Part shown: positions 1 through 7,505 of the stretch, one piece after another
How positions within the stretch are numbered: the first letter of the stretch is position 1
How the letters are laid out: each line of letters begins with the position of its first letter
Origin: Lachnospiraceae bacterium UBA3632
GTDB lineage: Bacteria > Bacillota > Clostridia > Lachnospirales > Lachnospiraceae
Direction: 5' to 3'
NCBI GenBank assembly: GCA_002373975.1
Contig: DFKZ01000054.1
Span: 1-64,000 of the forward strand
DNA length: 64,000 nucleotides
Notes under the pieces: model-generated
Told to the model about the DNA's origin: nothing
The model's database searches: none
Seen by the model: only the letters and a program-made list of their open reading frames with translations
Program-made: the position numbers and the translations under genes

Positions 1-22
1 CAATGTTAACTTAATGACATTG

Positions 23-49
23 GGCTGCAACCTCGGGTTTTTGTTCTCA
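23..49. repeat. Direct repeat, copy 1 (half-terminator)
   Basis: About 27 bases matching 2788-2815 with a few differences (GGCTGCAACCTCGGG, a T run, then TCTCA). In the second copy this is the 3' half of a complete terminator hairpin. Here the CCGAGG left arm is missing, so the hairpin cannot form. The two copies bracket the AT-rich segment carrying the XRE and zinc-ribbon genes. Confidence 0.6.
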
Positions 50-78
50 AGAGATAAATGATTTTTTGATGAAAAAGT

Positions 79-175
79 GAGGTACCCACTGAGGTACCCA
101 AGAGCTGTTGACGCTGCATCCTTCTTATTTATTGGATTTCTTGGGTAGGAAAAATTTTCAAGTCCCTTCTTCCGC
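79..175 (+). other. Probable attR end of an integrative element at a tRNA-Leu tail
   Basis: Two copies of GAGGTACCCA with a 12-base period (79-88 and 91-100) stand about 64 bases before a copy of a tRNA 3' tail (157-175, TTCAAGTCCCTTCTTCCGC). No tRNA body precedes the tail, so this is a displaced att copy. The same design recurs at the end of the tRNA-Leu island (GGGGTTCCC repeats at 27792 and 27804, tail at 27869). By analogy with tyrosine-integrase elements, the short repeats would be arm-type or excisionase sites. The element itself would lie to the left of the window. Confidence 0.55.
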
Positions 176-308
176 GATAAATCGCTTCGTCGGGTCTTCG
201 CTTCGCTCCGGTCCGCGCAAAGCCGACGTCCCCCGGACGTCGTGCGCCGGTTCGGCGGGAAAAAGGTCCACCGGACCTTTTTCTATTTCCGCCTCACCCT
301 TCTTCCGC
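164..308 (+). repeat. tRNA-tail-associated structured repeat, locus A
   Basis: The segment is bounded by two copies of the tail CCCTTCTTCCGC (164-175 and 297-308). It contains two perfect hairpins: CGACGTCC/GGACGTCG (224-231 and 235-242, loop CCC), and AAAAAGGTCC/GGACCTTTTT (260-269 and 273-282, loop ACC). Bases 248-308 align to 25176-25236 with three differences, and 199-248 align to 60393-60442. Two of the differences to locus B form a compensatory base-pair swap. No open reading frame here looks like a protein. Confidence 0.7.
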
Positions 309-437
309 TTATACAAGTTTTTTTCCCTTTCGTAAGATTTGTGGGACAAGAAGGGGGTTAATCCATAAAAAGACTAAAAAAATGAGGTGATGCTGAGAGA
401 CATCACCTGATAATTAGAACAAAGCAGTTTACATAAT

Positions 438-746
438 TCAATGAATCAATCCTTTTATGATTGATGCTACATTCTGAAGTTGATCCGGGCTGAGCTGCTT
501 TAAATCCGAAACTGTATTACGTATTGTTTCCGGAGCATCATTTGACGAATCAAAAAACTCTTGCGGTGTTATATCGAGAAAATCACAGATATAGAAGAAT
601 GCTGACATAGAGGGCAGTGCCTTTCCGGTTTCTATATTGTTGATATATCCGGGGTTTTGTCCGAGAGAAAGACTCATGTCTCTTGCGGATACACCCTTTA
701 GCGTTCTTAACTGGGCTAATCTTAACTTGAAAAATTCGTCATACAT
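438..746 (-). CDS. XRE-family helix-turn-helix regulator
   Basis: A 102-residue protein with an N-terminal Cro/CI-type helix-turn-helix (about residues 8-62), including the typical 'YINNIETGKALPS' recognition-helix region, and a short helical C-terminus. It should bind DNA in the cytoplasm as a small repressor or immunity-type regulator. The start at 746 is preferred over an upstream in-frame ATG at 767 because an AAGGCGGTG ribosome binding site sits six bases before it. Upstream, at about 771-789, TATCC and GGATA half-sites flank a short spacer and could be an autoregulatory operator. It is transcribed divergently from the zinc-ribbon gene and may control it; that link is inference. Confidence 0.8.
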   Translation of the reverse strand: MYDEFFKLRLAQLRTLKGVSARDMSLSLGQNPGYINNIETGKALPSMSAFFYICDFLDITPQEFFDSSNDAPETIRNTVSDLKQLSPDQLQNVASIIKGLIH

Positions 747-769
747 TATAATCACCGCCTTTATCATAT

Positions 770-972
770 TCTATCCGATACGATTGGATATAATGTTTGA
801 ACAAATCCACTAAATACAGTATAATATTGGATACAAAGCGATATTATTGTGAGATAATCTGAAATATTACTATAAATGTCTATGTCCTTCTAATAATTTA
901 ATAATCTTAGATAGAAACACTATTAAGACGGATTCTTTCAGACTATCAAAGCAATGGATAGGAGGAAAATAG
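770..972. promoter_or_regulatory. Divergent promoter region of the XRE and zinc-ribbon genes
   Basis: This AT-rich region separates two divergent genes. An inverted repeat TATCC-N-GGATA lies near 771-789, and TATAAT-like hexamers occur on both strands (for example near 788-794 and 820-826). A strong ribosome binding site, GGAGGAAAA, precedes the gene at 973. No single promoter could be assigned with confidence. Confidence 0.35.
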
Positions 973-2667
973 ATGCTTATTAATCTTGTATGCCCTAATT
1001 GCGGCGCTCCAATGGAAGTTGATGATTCAAATACTACGATTTCATGTCCTCATTGCGGAAACAAAGTAATAAATCAAAAAGAAGTTATTCAGGTTGAACA
1101 GCATGTTGTTGTAGAACACAAAAAGGCGAAAGATCCGCACACTCTGATAGTAAACTATAAATCTTCAGATAAGAGTGTGAAGCTTGTAATTGCAATTAGC
1201 GCTATTAAACGTAAAGATGTGATTATCTCCGGTCAGAAAATGCAGTATATCCTTGCTCCGGGGCAATATCGAATTGTGTTGAAAATCGGAAAGATCAATT
1301 ATAATCGAGATATTGTGGTTCCTAAGGATGGAACTCCTGTAGAAATAATTGCATCATGGGCTGGTAGAGCAAATATCAGTATAGATCAGCCTTTGTATGA
1401 CCCTTCAGAAGTATCTGCTCCGACCGGATCAGGAAATCAATCCGTGAATGTAAAAACTTCAAAGCCATATGAGGAAAGAACATATATAGAAAAAGTATTC
1501 CGTAAAGGGATGATAGCTCCTTGGATTATTTTTGGCGTTCTCTTTATTATCGGAATAGCAAATCTTTCTACATCTCCGGCGGGTGGATTGATAACCTTGC
1601 TGGCGGCTATTCTTATCTGTCCGTTTATAATTGAACTGATATGTAAATATGTTAATCCAAGTAAGGTCAAGCTTATAAAGATCATTATTTTCATAGTTGT
1701 TGGTGTTTTGGGAATAGTTGGTGTGAGCGTTACGGCTGCTCAGAGCCCCAGCAAGGATTCAGCATCAACAAGTAATAGTTCAGTGTCATCTAATATAAGG
1801 TCATTTTCATTTTCGAGGACTGATGACGTATACTTAAATGCAGGAAAGACAGATAGTAACGGTTGGGTAGATGTAAGTGTTAAAGACAGAAACTCCTTTA
1901 CTCCTGAAGACGTTATATTTGTAAGTGCCGATCCAAATATTGCAACAGTTTCCTATTCACATGACGCATTAACAACTTATTTGTATTATGATATAACTGG
2001 TGTTAACGCAGGTGAAACAGAAGTATATGTTACGGATAATAGTGGGACGGTTGTATCGGAAAAAATCAAAGTCATTGTTACAGATGATCGGGTGTTTGCA
2101 GAATCAGTATCATTAACATGTTCCAAAACTGAGTTGTCATTAGGTGAATCTGCGACCATATTGGTGGATTTCTTGCCAAATAATACAACACAAAAAGATA
2201 TAAGCTGGGTATCCTCAGATGAATCTGTAGCAACCGTAAGTAATGGCGTTATCACGGCTATAGCCGGTGGTACAACTACGATATCAGCTACAACTGAAAA
2301 TGACATTACTGAAAGCGTTGTAGTCACAGTAGACGCTTCAAAACGTGCTATGAAACTCAGAGTTACTCATCCAAGACAAGATGATGTAAACATTGGAGAT
2401 GAGTGGAGCTACATTGATGAAGTAAACGGAGAAAATGCTCAAAGGGAATACAGTCTTTCTGTTGGAGACACGCTGAATTTCCACTCGAAATACACCGAAT
2501 CAGATAATAATCCGGATGTGGGTGAAGCAAGTGCCTCATATACTGTAACAGAGGATGACCTTGTAAATGGATTTACCGTAACTTTTGATGTATATGTGAC
2601 TGAAAATGGTGGAAAAAATAAAGGTGAAAAGGCTCATTTCGTAGCAACTTATGTCTTTACACCATAA
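973..2667 (+). CDS. Zinc-ribbon, membrane and Ig-like (Big_2) domain protein
   Basis: A 564-residue protein starting nine bases after a GGAGG site. Residues 7-29 form a cytosolic zinc ribbon (Cys7, Cys10, Cys25, Cys28). About residues 180-258 contain three hydrophobic segments. The remainder is probably outside the cell: an Ig-like stretch at about 285-373, a clear bacterial Ig-like domain group 2 at about 378-455 (with the typical 'SSDESVATVSNGVITA' pattern), and a beta-rich C-terminal domain of unknown type. The architecture links an intracellular zinc ribbon to surface adhesin-like modules, so a sensory or envelope role is possible but unproven. GC content is lower than in the core genes downstream, consistent with acquisition. 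Confidence 0.75.
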   Translation: MLINLVCPNCGAPMEVDDSNTTISCPHCGNKVINQKEVIQVEQHVVVEHKKAKDPHTLIVNYKSSDKSVKLVIAISAIKRKDVIISGQKMQYILAPGQYRIVLKIGKINYNRDIVVPKDGTPVEIIASWAGRANISIDQPLYDPSEVSAPTGSGNQSVNVKTSKPYEERTYIEKVFRKGMIAPWIIFGVLFIIGIANLSTSPAGGLITLLAAILICPFIIELICKYVNPSKVKLIKIIIFIVVGVLGIVGVSVTAAQSPSKDSASTSNSSVSSNIRSFSFSRTDDVYLNAGKTDSNGWVDVSVKDRNSFTPEDVIFVSADPNIATVSYSHDALTTYLYYDITGVNAGETEVYVTDNSGTVVSEKIKVIVTDDRVFAESVSLTCSKTELSLGESATILVDFLPNNTTQKDISWVSSDESVATVSNGVITAIAGGTTTISATTENDITESVVVTVDASKRAMKLRVTHPRQDDVNIGDEWSYIDEVNGENAQREYSLSVGDTLNFHSKYTESDNNPDVGEASASYTVTEDDLVNGFTVTFDVYVTENGGKNKGEKAHFVATYVFTP

Positions 2668-2775
2668 AGGCCAATCAAAGATATATATGTTTGATGAGTC
2701 ATTGACTTTTTGGTTATCATGGACTAAAATATGGGCATGAAAGTGATTATGTGAGACTTCTATGATGCTCACTAG

Positions 2776-2815
2776 CAAAAAAACCGAGGCTGCAACCTCG
2801 GGTTTTTTGGTCTCA
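2776..2815 (+). terminator. Intrinsic terminator and direct repeat, copy 2
   Basis: The hairpin CCGAGG-CTGCAA-CCTCGG is flanked by an A run and followed by TTTTTT. It terminates the zinc-ribbon gene. Its 3' half (2788-2815) is repeated near the window start at 23-49. Confidence 0.8.
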
Positions 2816-2841
2816 TGAAAAGACATGCTCTTCCACTAGTC

Positions 2842-2888
2842 ATCCTCTCCGGCTCTGTCTGTAAGAACAGGGCCGGAGGATTTTTTTT
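2842..2888 (+). terminator. Intrinsic terminator
   Basis: An imperfect hairpin with left arm ATCCTC-CCGGC-CTGT and right arm ACAG-GCCGG-AGGAT is followed by eight T residues. It insulates the tetR promoter from upstream transcription. It may belong to a lost upstream gene, because a complete terminator already lies 30 bases earlier. Confidence 0.75.
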
Positions 2889-2890
2889 GC

Positions 2891-2939
2891 TTGACGGCTA
2901 ATCAAAATTAGCCTATAATAAGGCTAATTCAAATTAGCC
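2891..2939 (+). promoter_or_regulatory. tetR promoter with two palindromic operators
   Basis: The -35 is TTGACG (2891-2896) and the -10 is TATAAT (2914-2919), with a 17-base spacer. The spacer is itself an operator-like palindrome, GGCTAATCAAAATTAGCC (2896-2913). A second palindrome, GGCTAATTCAAATTAGCC (2922-2939), lies just after the -10. Both share GGCTAAT/ATTAGCC arms, so repressor binding would cover the promoter. The natural candidate is the TetR protein encoded directly downstream. Confidence 0.85.
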
Positions 2940-3037
2940 CACTGCTGCAAAGTTATTGGAATTAGTTCGCGGCATAGTTGATTGAAATAAGCTTACAATG
3001 AAATTGATTAATCCGTTTTTTAATCAGGGGAAACAAA

Positions 3038-3715
3038 ATGGATACTAAACACAAAATGGATACCAAACAAAGAATACTGGATGAAGCATTGACTTTGTTT
3101 TCGGAGAAGGGATATGCAAATGTCTTTGTCGCGGATATTGCGGAAAAGGTCGGTATTAAGGCTCCGTCCCTTTATAAGCATTATAAAAACAAGCAGGCTA
3201 TTTTTGATGCTATCATTGAAGAGATGAACCGGCGGTTTTTGGTGGAAGCGGGCAATTTGCAGATCAACGGGGCAGACGCTTCTGCGGATGCAGAAATCTA
3301 TAAGCACATTTCGGAAGAGCAGCTGATCACTCTCGGAAACAATCTGTTTCTGTATTTTTTACACGATGACTATACAAGGCGTTTTCGCAAGATGCTCACC
3401 ATCGAGCAGTTTCATGATAAGAAGCTTGCGACAGCATATATGAAGCAGTATGTGGATGATCCGCTTTCATATCAGGAGATACTTTTGGGTCTGATGGTTT
3501 CAGCCGGTGTTCTTCAGACAGAAAACGTGGAGATCATGACATTGCATTTTTACGCGCCGATATATATGCTGCTGACCATATGTGATCGGGAGCCGGAACG
3601 TGAGAAAGAGGCGCTGAAAAAACTGGAGGCGCACATCCGCCAGTTTAACAGGCTATACGCAAGAAATGAAGAGATCATTCAGGATAATAAGATATCGCGG
3701 AGGAAGAAGAAATGA
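3038..3715 (+). CDS. TetR-family transcriptional regulator
   Basis: A 225-residue protein. Residues about 9-55 form the TetR N-terminal helix-turn-helix, including 'VGIKAPSLYKHYKNKQAIF'. The rest is a helical ligand-binding and dimerisation domain that is not recognisable to a subfamily. The start at 3038 follows an AGGGG site. The gene has its own strong promoter overlapped by two matching palindromes, so negative autoregulation is very likely. Its stop codon overlaps the start of the flavodoxin-like gene (ATGA), so the two form one operon and the reductase is probably the regulated output. Confidence 0.9.
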   Translation: MDTKHKMDTKQRILDEALTLFSEKGYANVFVADIAEKVGIKAPSLYKHYKNKQAIFDAIIEEMNRRFLVEAGNLQINGADASADAEIYKHISEEQLITLGNNLFLYFLHDDYTRRFRKMLTIEQFHDKKLATAYMKQYVDDPLSYQEILLGLMVSAGVLQTENVEIMTLHFYAPIYMLLTICDREPEREKEALKKLEAHIRQFNRLYARNEEIIQDNKISRRKKK

Positions 3716-4428
3716 AGATCACAGTGATCAACGGAACCGAAAAACACGGTGTGACTTACCGGATGAAGGAGATTTTCTTAGAGCAGTTCAGAGGAAATCC
3801 TGATATCACGGAGTATTATCTTCCAAAAGACGGTCCGGGTTTCTGCATGGGTTGTACTGCATGTTTCAGGAATAATCAAAATAGTTGCAAGGACGCCGAA
3901 CAGGTGCAGAAGATCGAGAAGTCCTTACTTGAAGCGGATCTGCTTGTTTTTACATCACCTGCATATGTTTTCCATACTACCGGCGCGATGAAGGCTATGC
4001 TTGACCATTTTGGCTACAGGTGGATGCCTCACCGTCCGGCAAGGGAAATGTTCGGAAAGCGTGCTGTTATCATCACCCAATGTCTCGGAGCAGGTGGAAA
4101 GTCCACAGCAAAGGATATAAAGGACAGCCTTTCATGGTGGGGCATTTCGACAATTAAAATCGTAAGTTTCAAACTGATGTCTGAAATTGACTGGAACAAG
4201 ATCGAGGATAAGAGGAAAGCATCCTTCCAAAAGAAACTAAAAAGTCTCGCCCGGAAAATGTATGCCATCAATTATGATAAACCGGGTCACACGAATGTAA
4301 CCGTGAAAGCAAAGTTTTATATGGTAAGAATGCTGCAGATGAGTCTCGGTAAAAAGAACCCCGAATATACCGACTTTAAGTACTGGAAAGAAAACGGCTG
4401 GATCGGCAAAGTAAGGCCGTGGAAATGA
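3712..4428 (+). CDS. Flavodoxin-like NAD(P)H-dependent oxidoreductase
   Basis: A 238-residue protein of the NADPH-dependent FMN reductase / WrbA-like fold. The N-terminus 'ITVINGTEKHGVTYR' is the FMN phosphate-binding loop. A 'CMGCTACF' cysteine cluster near residue 46 is typical of multimeric flavodoxins and iron-sulfur flavoproteins of anaerobes. 'TSPAYVFHTTGAMKAMLDHF' around residue 83 matches the second FMN contact. The ATG overlaps the tetR stop, so the two are translationally coupled. It probably reduces a small molecule such as a quinone or electrophile sensed by TetR; the substrate is unknown. Confidence 0.8.
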   Translation: MKITVINGTEKHGVTYRMKEIFLEQFRGNPDITEYYLPKDGPGFCMGCTACFRNNQNSCKDAEQVQKIEKSLLEADLLVFTSPAYVFHTTGAMKAMLDHFGYRWMPHRPAREMFGKRAVIITQCLGAGGKSTAKDIKDSLSWWGISTIKIVSFKLMSEIDWNKIEDKRKASFQKKLKSLARKMYAINYDKPGHTNVTVKAKFYMVRMLQMSLGKKNPEYTDFKYWKENGWIGKVRPWK

Positions 4429-4442
4429 TCATTTTCAAGATG

Positions 4443-4525
4443 GCTTATCATTTGAAGATTTGCTATAATTGTATGAGAGTCAAAGATCCTTTTGACTGCG
4501 AGAAAGCAATGAAAAGGAGGCGGAT
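4443..4525 (+). promoter_or_regulatory. Promoter of the DUF362 gene
   Basis: The extended -10 TGC-TATAAT (4461-4469) has only a weak -35 hexamer (TGGCTT) 17 bases upstream. A full AAGGAGG site (about 4514-4520) precedes the ATG at 4526. Confidence 0.6.
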
Positions 4526-5650
4526 ATGGAAAAAGCAAAGGTATATTTTACAGATTTCAGAACAGTATTGGGCGTAAGCCTGACGATGAAATTACAGAAG
4601 CTGATAAAGATGGCGGGTATCGGATCCATCGATATGGAAGGAAAGTTTGTTGCCATAAAAATGCATTTCGGAGAGCTTGGCAACCTTGCTTATTTAAGGC
4701 CTAATTATGCCAAGGCTGTAGCAGATGTTGTCAAAGAACAAGGTGGGTTACCTTTTTTGACCGACTGCAACACTCTTTACCCCGGAAGCAGAAAACATGC
4801 GCTTGAGCATCTTGACTGTGCCAATATCAACGGCTTTAATACTACCACTACAGGCTGCCAGATCATTATAGCCGACGGACTCAGAGGAACCGATGATATA
4901 GCTGTTCCGGTTCCAAACGGGGAATACTGCAGCGAAGCGTATATCGGAAGAGCGGTTATGGATGCCGATATACTGATCTCGCTTAATCACTTTAAGGGTC
5001 ATGAGATGGCAGGTTTTGGCGGAGCCATCAAGAATATCGGAATGGGCTGCGGAAGCCGTGCGGGTAAAATGCATCAGCACAACAGCGGCCAGCCCCATGT
5101 AATAGAAGACCTGTGCAGAGGATGTAAAAGATGCTCCAAAGAATGCGGCTCGGATGCGATCAGTTACAACGGAAATAAAGCATGGATCGATCCGGAAAAA
5201 TGCAAAGGCTGCGGACGCTGTATAGGAGCCTGTGCGTTTGACGCGATTGAGAATAATAACTGGGATGCGGCTCAGCTGCTCGGAAGAAAAATGGCTGAAT
5301 ATACTGCTGCAGTTGTAAATGGAAGACCATGCTTTCATATAAGTCTTATAACCGATGTGTCGCCCAACTGTGACTGCCACGGCGAGAATGATGCACCGAT
5401 CCTTCCCGATATCGGAATGCTGGCTTCTTTTGATCCTGTTGCGCTCGATCAGGCATGCGTGGATCTCTGTCAGAAAGCGGAACCTATAAGAAACAGCCAG
5501 CTGGGTGATAATATGGCCGAAGAGCATTTCCATGATCACGGTGATGTATGGCATAACAGTAATCCAAACGTTTCATGGGCTGAGACACTTGAGCATGCAG
5601 AAAAGATAGGCGTCGGAACAAGAGAGTATGAACTGGTGGTTATGAAATGA
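4526..5650 (+). CDS. DUF362 protein with 2x[4Fe-4S] ferredoxin domain
   Basis: A 374-residue protein. The body is the DUF362 fold. A bacterial ferredoxin insert at about residues 193-240 carries two CxxCxxCxxxC motifs ('CRGCKRCSKEC' and 'CKGCGRCIGAC'), each followed by further ligand-region residues, giving two predicted [4Fe-4S] clusters. Such proteins are common in anaerobes and are presumed redox carriers, but the reaction is not established. The gene is monocistronic with its own promoter and an excellent ribosome binding site. It follows the TetR/flavodoxin pair, which hints at a shared redox theme. Confidence 0.85.
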   Translation: MEKAKVYFTDFRTVLGVSLTMKLQKLIKMAGIGSIDMEGKFVAIKMHFGELGNLAYLRPNYAKAVADVVKEQGGLPFLTDCNTLYPGSRKHALEHLDCANINGFNTTTTGCQIIIADGLRGTDDIAVPVPNGEYCSEAYIGRAVMDADILISLNHFKGHEMAGFGGAIKNIGMGCGSRAGKMHQHNSGQPHVIEDLCRGCKRCSKECGSDAISYNGNKAWIDPEKCKGCGRCIGACAFDAIENNNWDAAQLLGRKMAEYTAAVVNGRPCFHISLITDVSPNCDCHGENDAPILPDIGMLASFDPVALDQACVDLCQKAEPIRNSQLGDNMAEEHFHDHGDVWHNSNPNVSWAETLEHAEKIGVGTREYELVVMK

Positions 5651-5825
5651 AAAAAAGTCCTTAAAAATTCATCTCTTACTGCCACTTTCTTTGTTCGCGT
5701 TGTGCTTCAGACAGAAAACGTCGCTGTGGATACGAGTGGAGACTGCTTATGATCTACATGTAATCTGCCGAGACGTCTTCAAGTGTTCGAATGCCATTGA
5801 TATGGTCATCATATTAACTCCGGTA

Positions 5826-6422
5826 TTATCCTTCGGCTGCCATCTCGGCATTAATTGTATCTTCACTATCGGCCATGGCCTGCAGTGTCATAGTAAGCAA
5901 TTTATCGAGTTCCCAGCCAAGCTGCGCAGCTCCGCGTTCTATTACTTCTCTGGAGCATCCCGCCGCAAACCCTTTGCTCTTATATTTCTTTTTAAGGGAT
6001 TTGAGTTCCATGTCCTTTGTGCTCTTTGAGGGTCTCATCAGTGCAGCAGCCCAAATAAGTCCTGTAAGTTCGTCAGCTGCAAAGAGGACTTTTTCCATTT
6101 CACGCGTAGGCTCGACATCTATGGTAGTACCATTTCCAACGGTAATCCCGTAGCCATGTGAGCAAACGGCATGGATGATGTCATCACTGACTCCGCCGTC
6201 TTTTAGAAGTTCCGGAGCTTTAAGGCAGTGTTCATCAGGGTAAAGCTCAAAGTCTATATCGTGCAAAAGCCCAACAGTTCCCCAGTAATCAGCCTCATCA
6301 GCATATCCAAGTTCTTTTGCATACCATTTCATGACAGCTTCGACTGTAAGGGCGTGCTGAATATGAAAGGGATCTTTGTTGTATTTTTTTAACAGTGTAA
6401 ATGCATCATCTCTGGAGATCAT
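5826..6422 (-). CDS. HD-domain hydrolase
   Basis: A 198-residue protein with an HD phosphohydrolase signature: His23, then His54-Asp55 in 'GLLHDIDF', and a downstream 'HAVCSHGYG' histidine pair. HD proteins hydrolyse phosphoester or nucleotide substrates with divalent metals; the substrate here is not predictable. The start at ATG 6422 is chosen over a TTG at 6428 because AAAGGA lies seven bases before the ATG. The gene stands alone and converges with the DUF362 gene. Confidence 0.8.
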   Translation of the reverse strand: MISRDDAFTLLKKYNKDPFHIQHALTVEAVMKWYAKELGYADEADYWGTVGLLHDIDFELYPDEHCLKAPELLKDGGVSDDIIHAVCSHGYGITVGNGTTIDVEPTREMEKVLFAADELTGLIWAAALMRPSKSTKDMELKSLKKKYKSKGFAAGCSREVIERGAAQLGWELDKLLTMTLQAMADSEDTINAEMAAEG

Positions 6423-6646
6423 TTCCAAGTCCTTTCCGGCGTAAACGCCTTTTATATTTTATCACAAGTAATCCCGGAAAAATAATAGGTATTTTTTATT
6501 ACCGCATGAAACTCAAGTCTGTGCGCTTTTCACAGTATCACAGCGGGTAGATATATGATAATATATAAAGCAGAGTACTGCTGATAATAATGGAGATTTG
6601 CTTCTGTGGAATGCTGAATACCGGCGCTGACAGGACAGGATTAATT

Positions 6647-7270
6647 ATGAAAACAAGAGAAGAAGCATTGAAATATGGACTTTCGTTTCCCGATACTTAT
6701 CAGGATGCACCTTTCCATGATCAGAACTGGCAATTGGTACGGTTTGGGGGAAACAAGAAAGCCTTCCTGTGGACCTATGAAAGAGAAGGCCACATTGATC
6801 TGAATGTGAAAGTTGATCCCGAGAAGGCCTTTTTCTGGAGACAGATCTATAAAGCGGTCATTCCCGGATATCACCAGAATAAGGATCACTGGAATACGAT
6901 CATTCTTGATGGCAGTATCCCGGATGAAGATATAAAGCGAATGATCGCCGAGAGCTATGATCTTATCAGCGATTGTCCCTCAAAGAGAATATACGACGCG
7001 GTAAAAAAGATACCCTACGGTCATGTTGCTACATATTCCCAGGTTGCGGAAATCGCAGGGGACAGGAAGATGGCCAGAGCTGTAGGAAATGCGCTTCATA
7101 AGAATCCCGACCCGGAGGGTATTCCCTGTTTCCGCGTTGTTAATGCAAAAGGAGAATTGGCGGGAGAATTTGCATTCGGTGGATCCGGAGCACAGGCAAA
7201 ACTGCTGGAAGCAGAAGGAATTGAGGCTAAAGACGGAAAGGTCGATCTTAGCAGATATCAGTGGAAATAA
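6647..7270 (+). CDS. YjbR/MmcQ domain fused to an MGMT-like DNA alkyltransferase domain
   Basis: A 207-residue protein. Residues 1 to about 105 resemble the MmcQ/YjbR (DUF419) DNA-binding-like fold. Residues about 110-207 match the DNA-binding and active-site domain of O6-alkylguanine alkyltransferase ('YGHVATYSQVAEIAG'). The active-site motif reads PCFR, with Cys161, instead of the usual PCHR. The alkyl-acceptor cysteine is kept, so this is not a classic ATL protein (Trp for Cys), but loss of the histidine may alter reactivity. The start at 6647 has AGGA six bases upstream. An in-frame ATG at 6590 lacks a ribosome binding site. The role is probably alkyl-lesion repair or recognition. Confidence 0.8.
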   Translation: MKTREEALKYGLSFPDTYQDAPFHDQNWQLVRFGGNKKAFLWTYEREGHIDLNVKVDPEKAFFWRQIYKAVIPGYHQNKDHWNTIILDGSIPDEDIKRMIAESYDLISDCPSKRIYDAVKKIPYGHVATYSQVAEIAGDRKMARAVGNALHKNPDPEGIPCFRVVNAKGELAGEFAFGGSGAQAKLLEAEGIEAKDGKVDLSRYQWK

Positions 7271-7313
7271 TCTGTCTTACAGCCGCCTTATACTCGGCTC
7301 CGGTGGATGCTTG

Positions 7314-7394
7314 TCACCACTATAAAAGGTGAGAAATATCGGTCTATTCCCTTGTAATACCTTTTATGGACTTTTCTGTATGCCGGGGTGGTGA
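7314..7394. repeat. Asymmetric inverted-repeat structure
   Basis: Two nested perfect arms: TCACCAC (7314-7320) pairs with GTGGTGA (7388-7394), and ATAAAAGGT (7322-7330) pairs with ACCTTTTAT (7359-7367). It lies in the 235-base gap before the LytTR gene. It lacks a U tract, so it is not an obvious terminator. Function is unknown. Confidence 0.4.
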
Positions 7395-7505
7395 TCCCTT
7401 CCATTGGCGCAAAATATATCTTACTCATTCTTCAAAGTATAACACACTTTATGAATCATTATGGTATAATTCTAAAAACAAGAATTTGACCATCGGAGCC
7501 AAAGG

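Noticed and set aside
108..349. Overlapping open reading frames on both strands near the window start
   Set aside because: They cover the structured repeat and tRNA-tail copies, and their translations have low complexity without any domain.
4748..5554. Long antisense open reading frame within the DUF362 gene
   Set aside because: The plus-strand frame carries clear ferredoxin motifs and a ribosome binding site; the antisense frame has neither.
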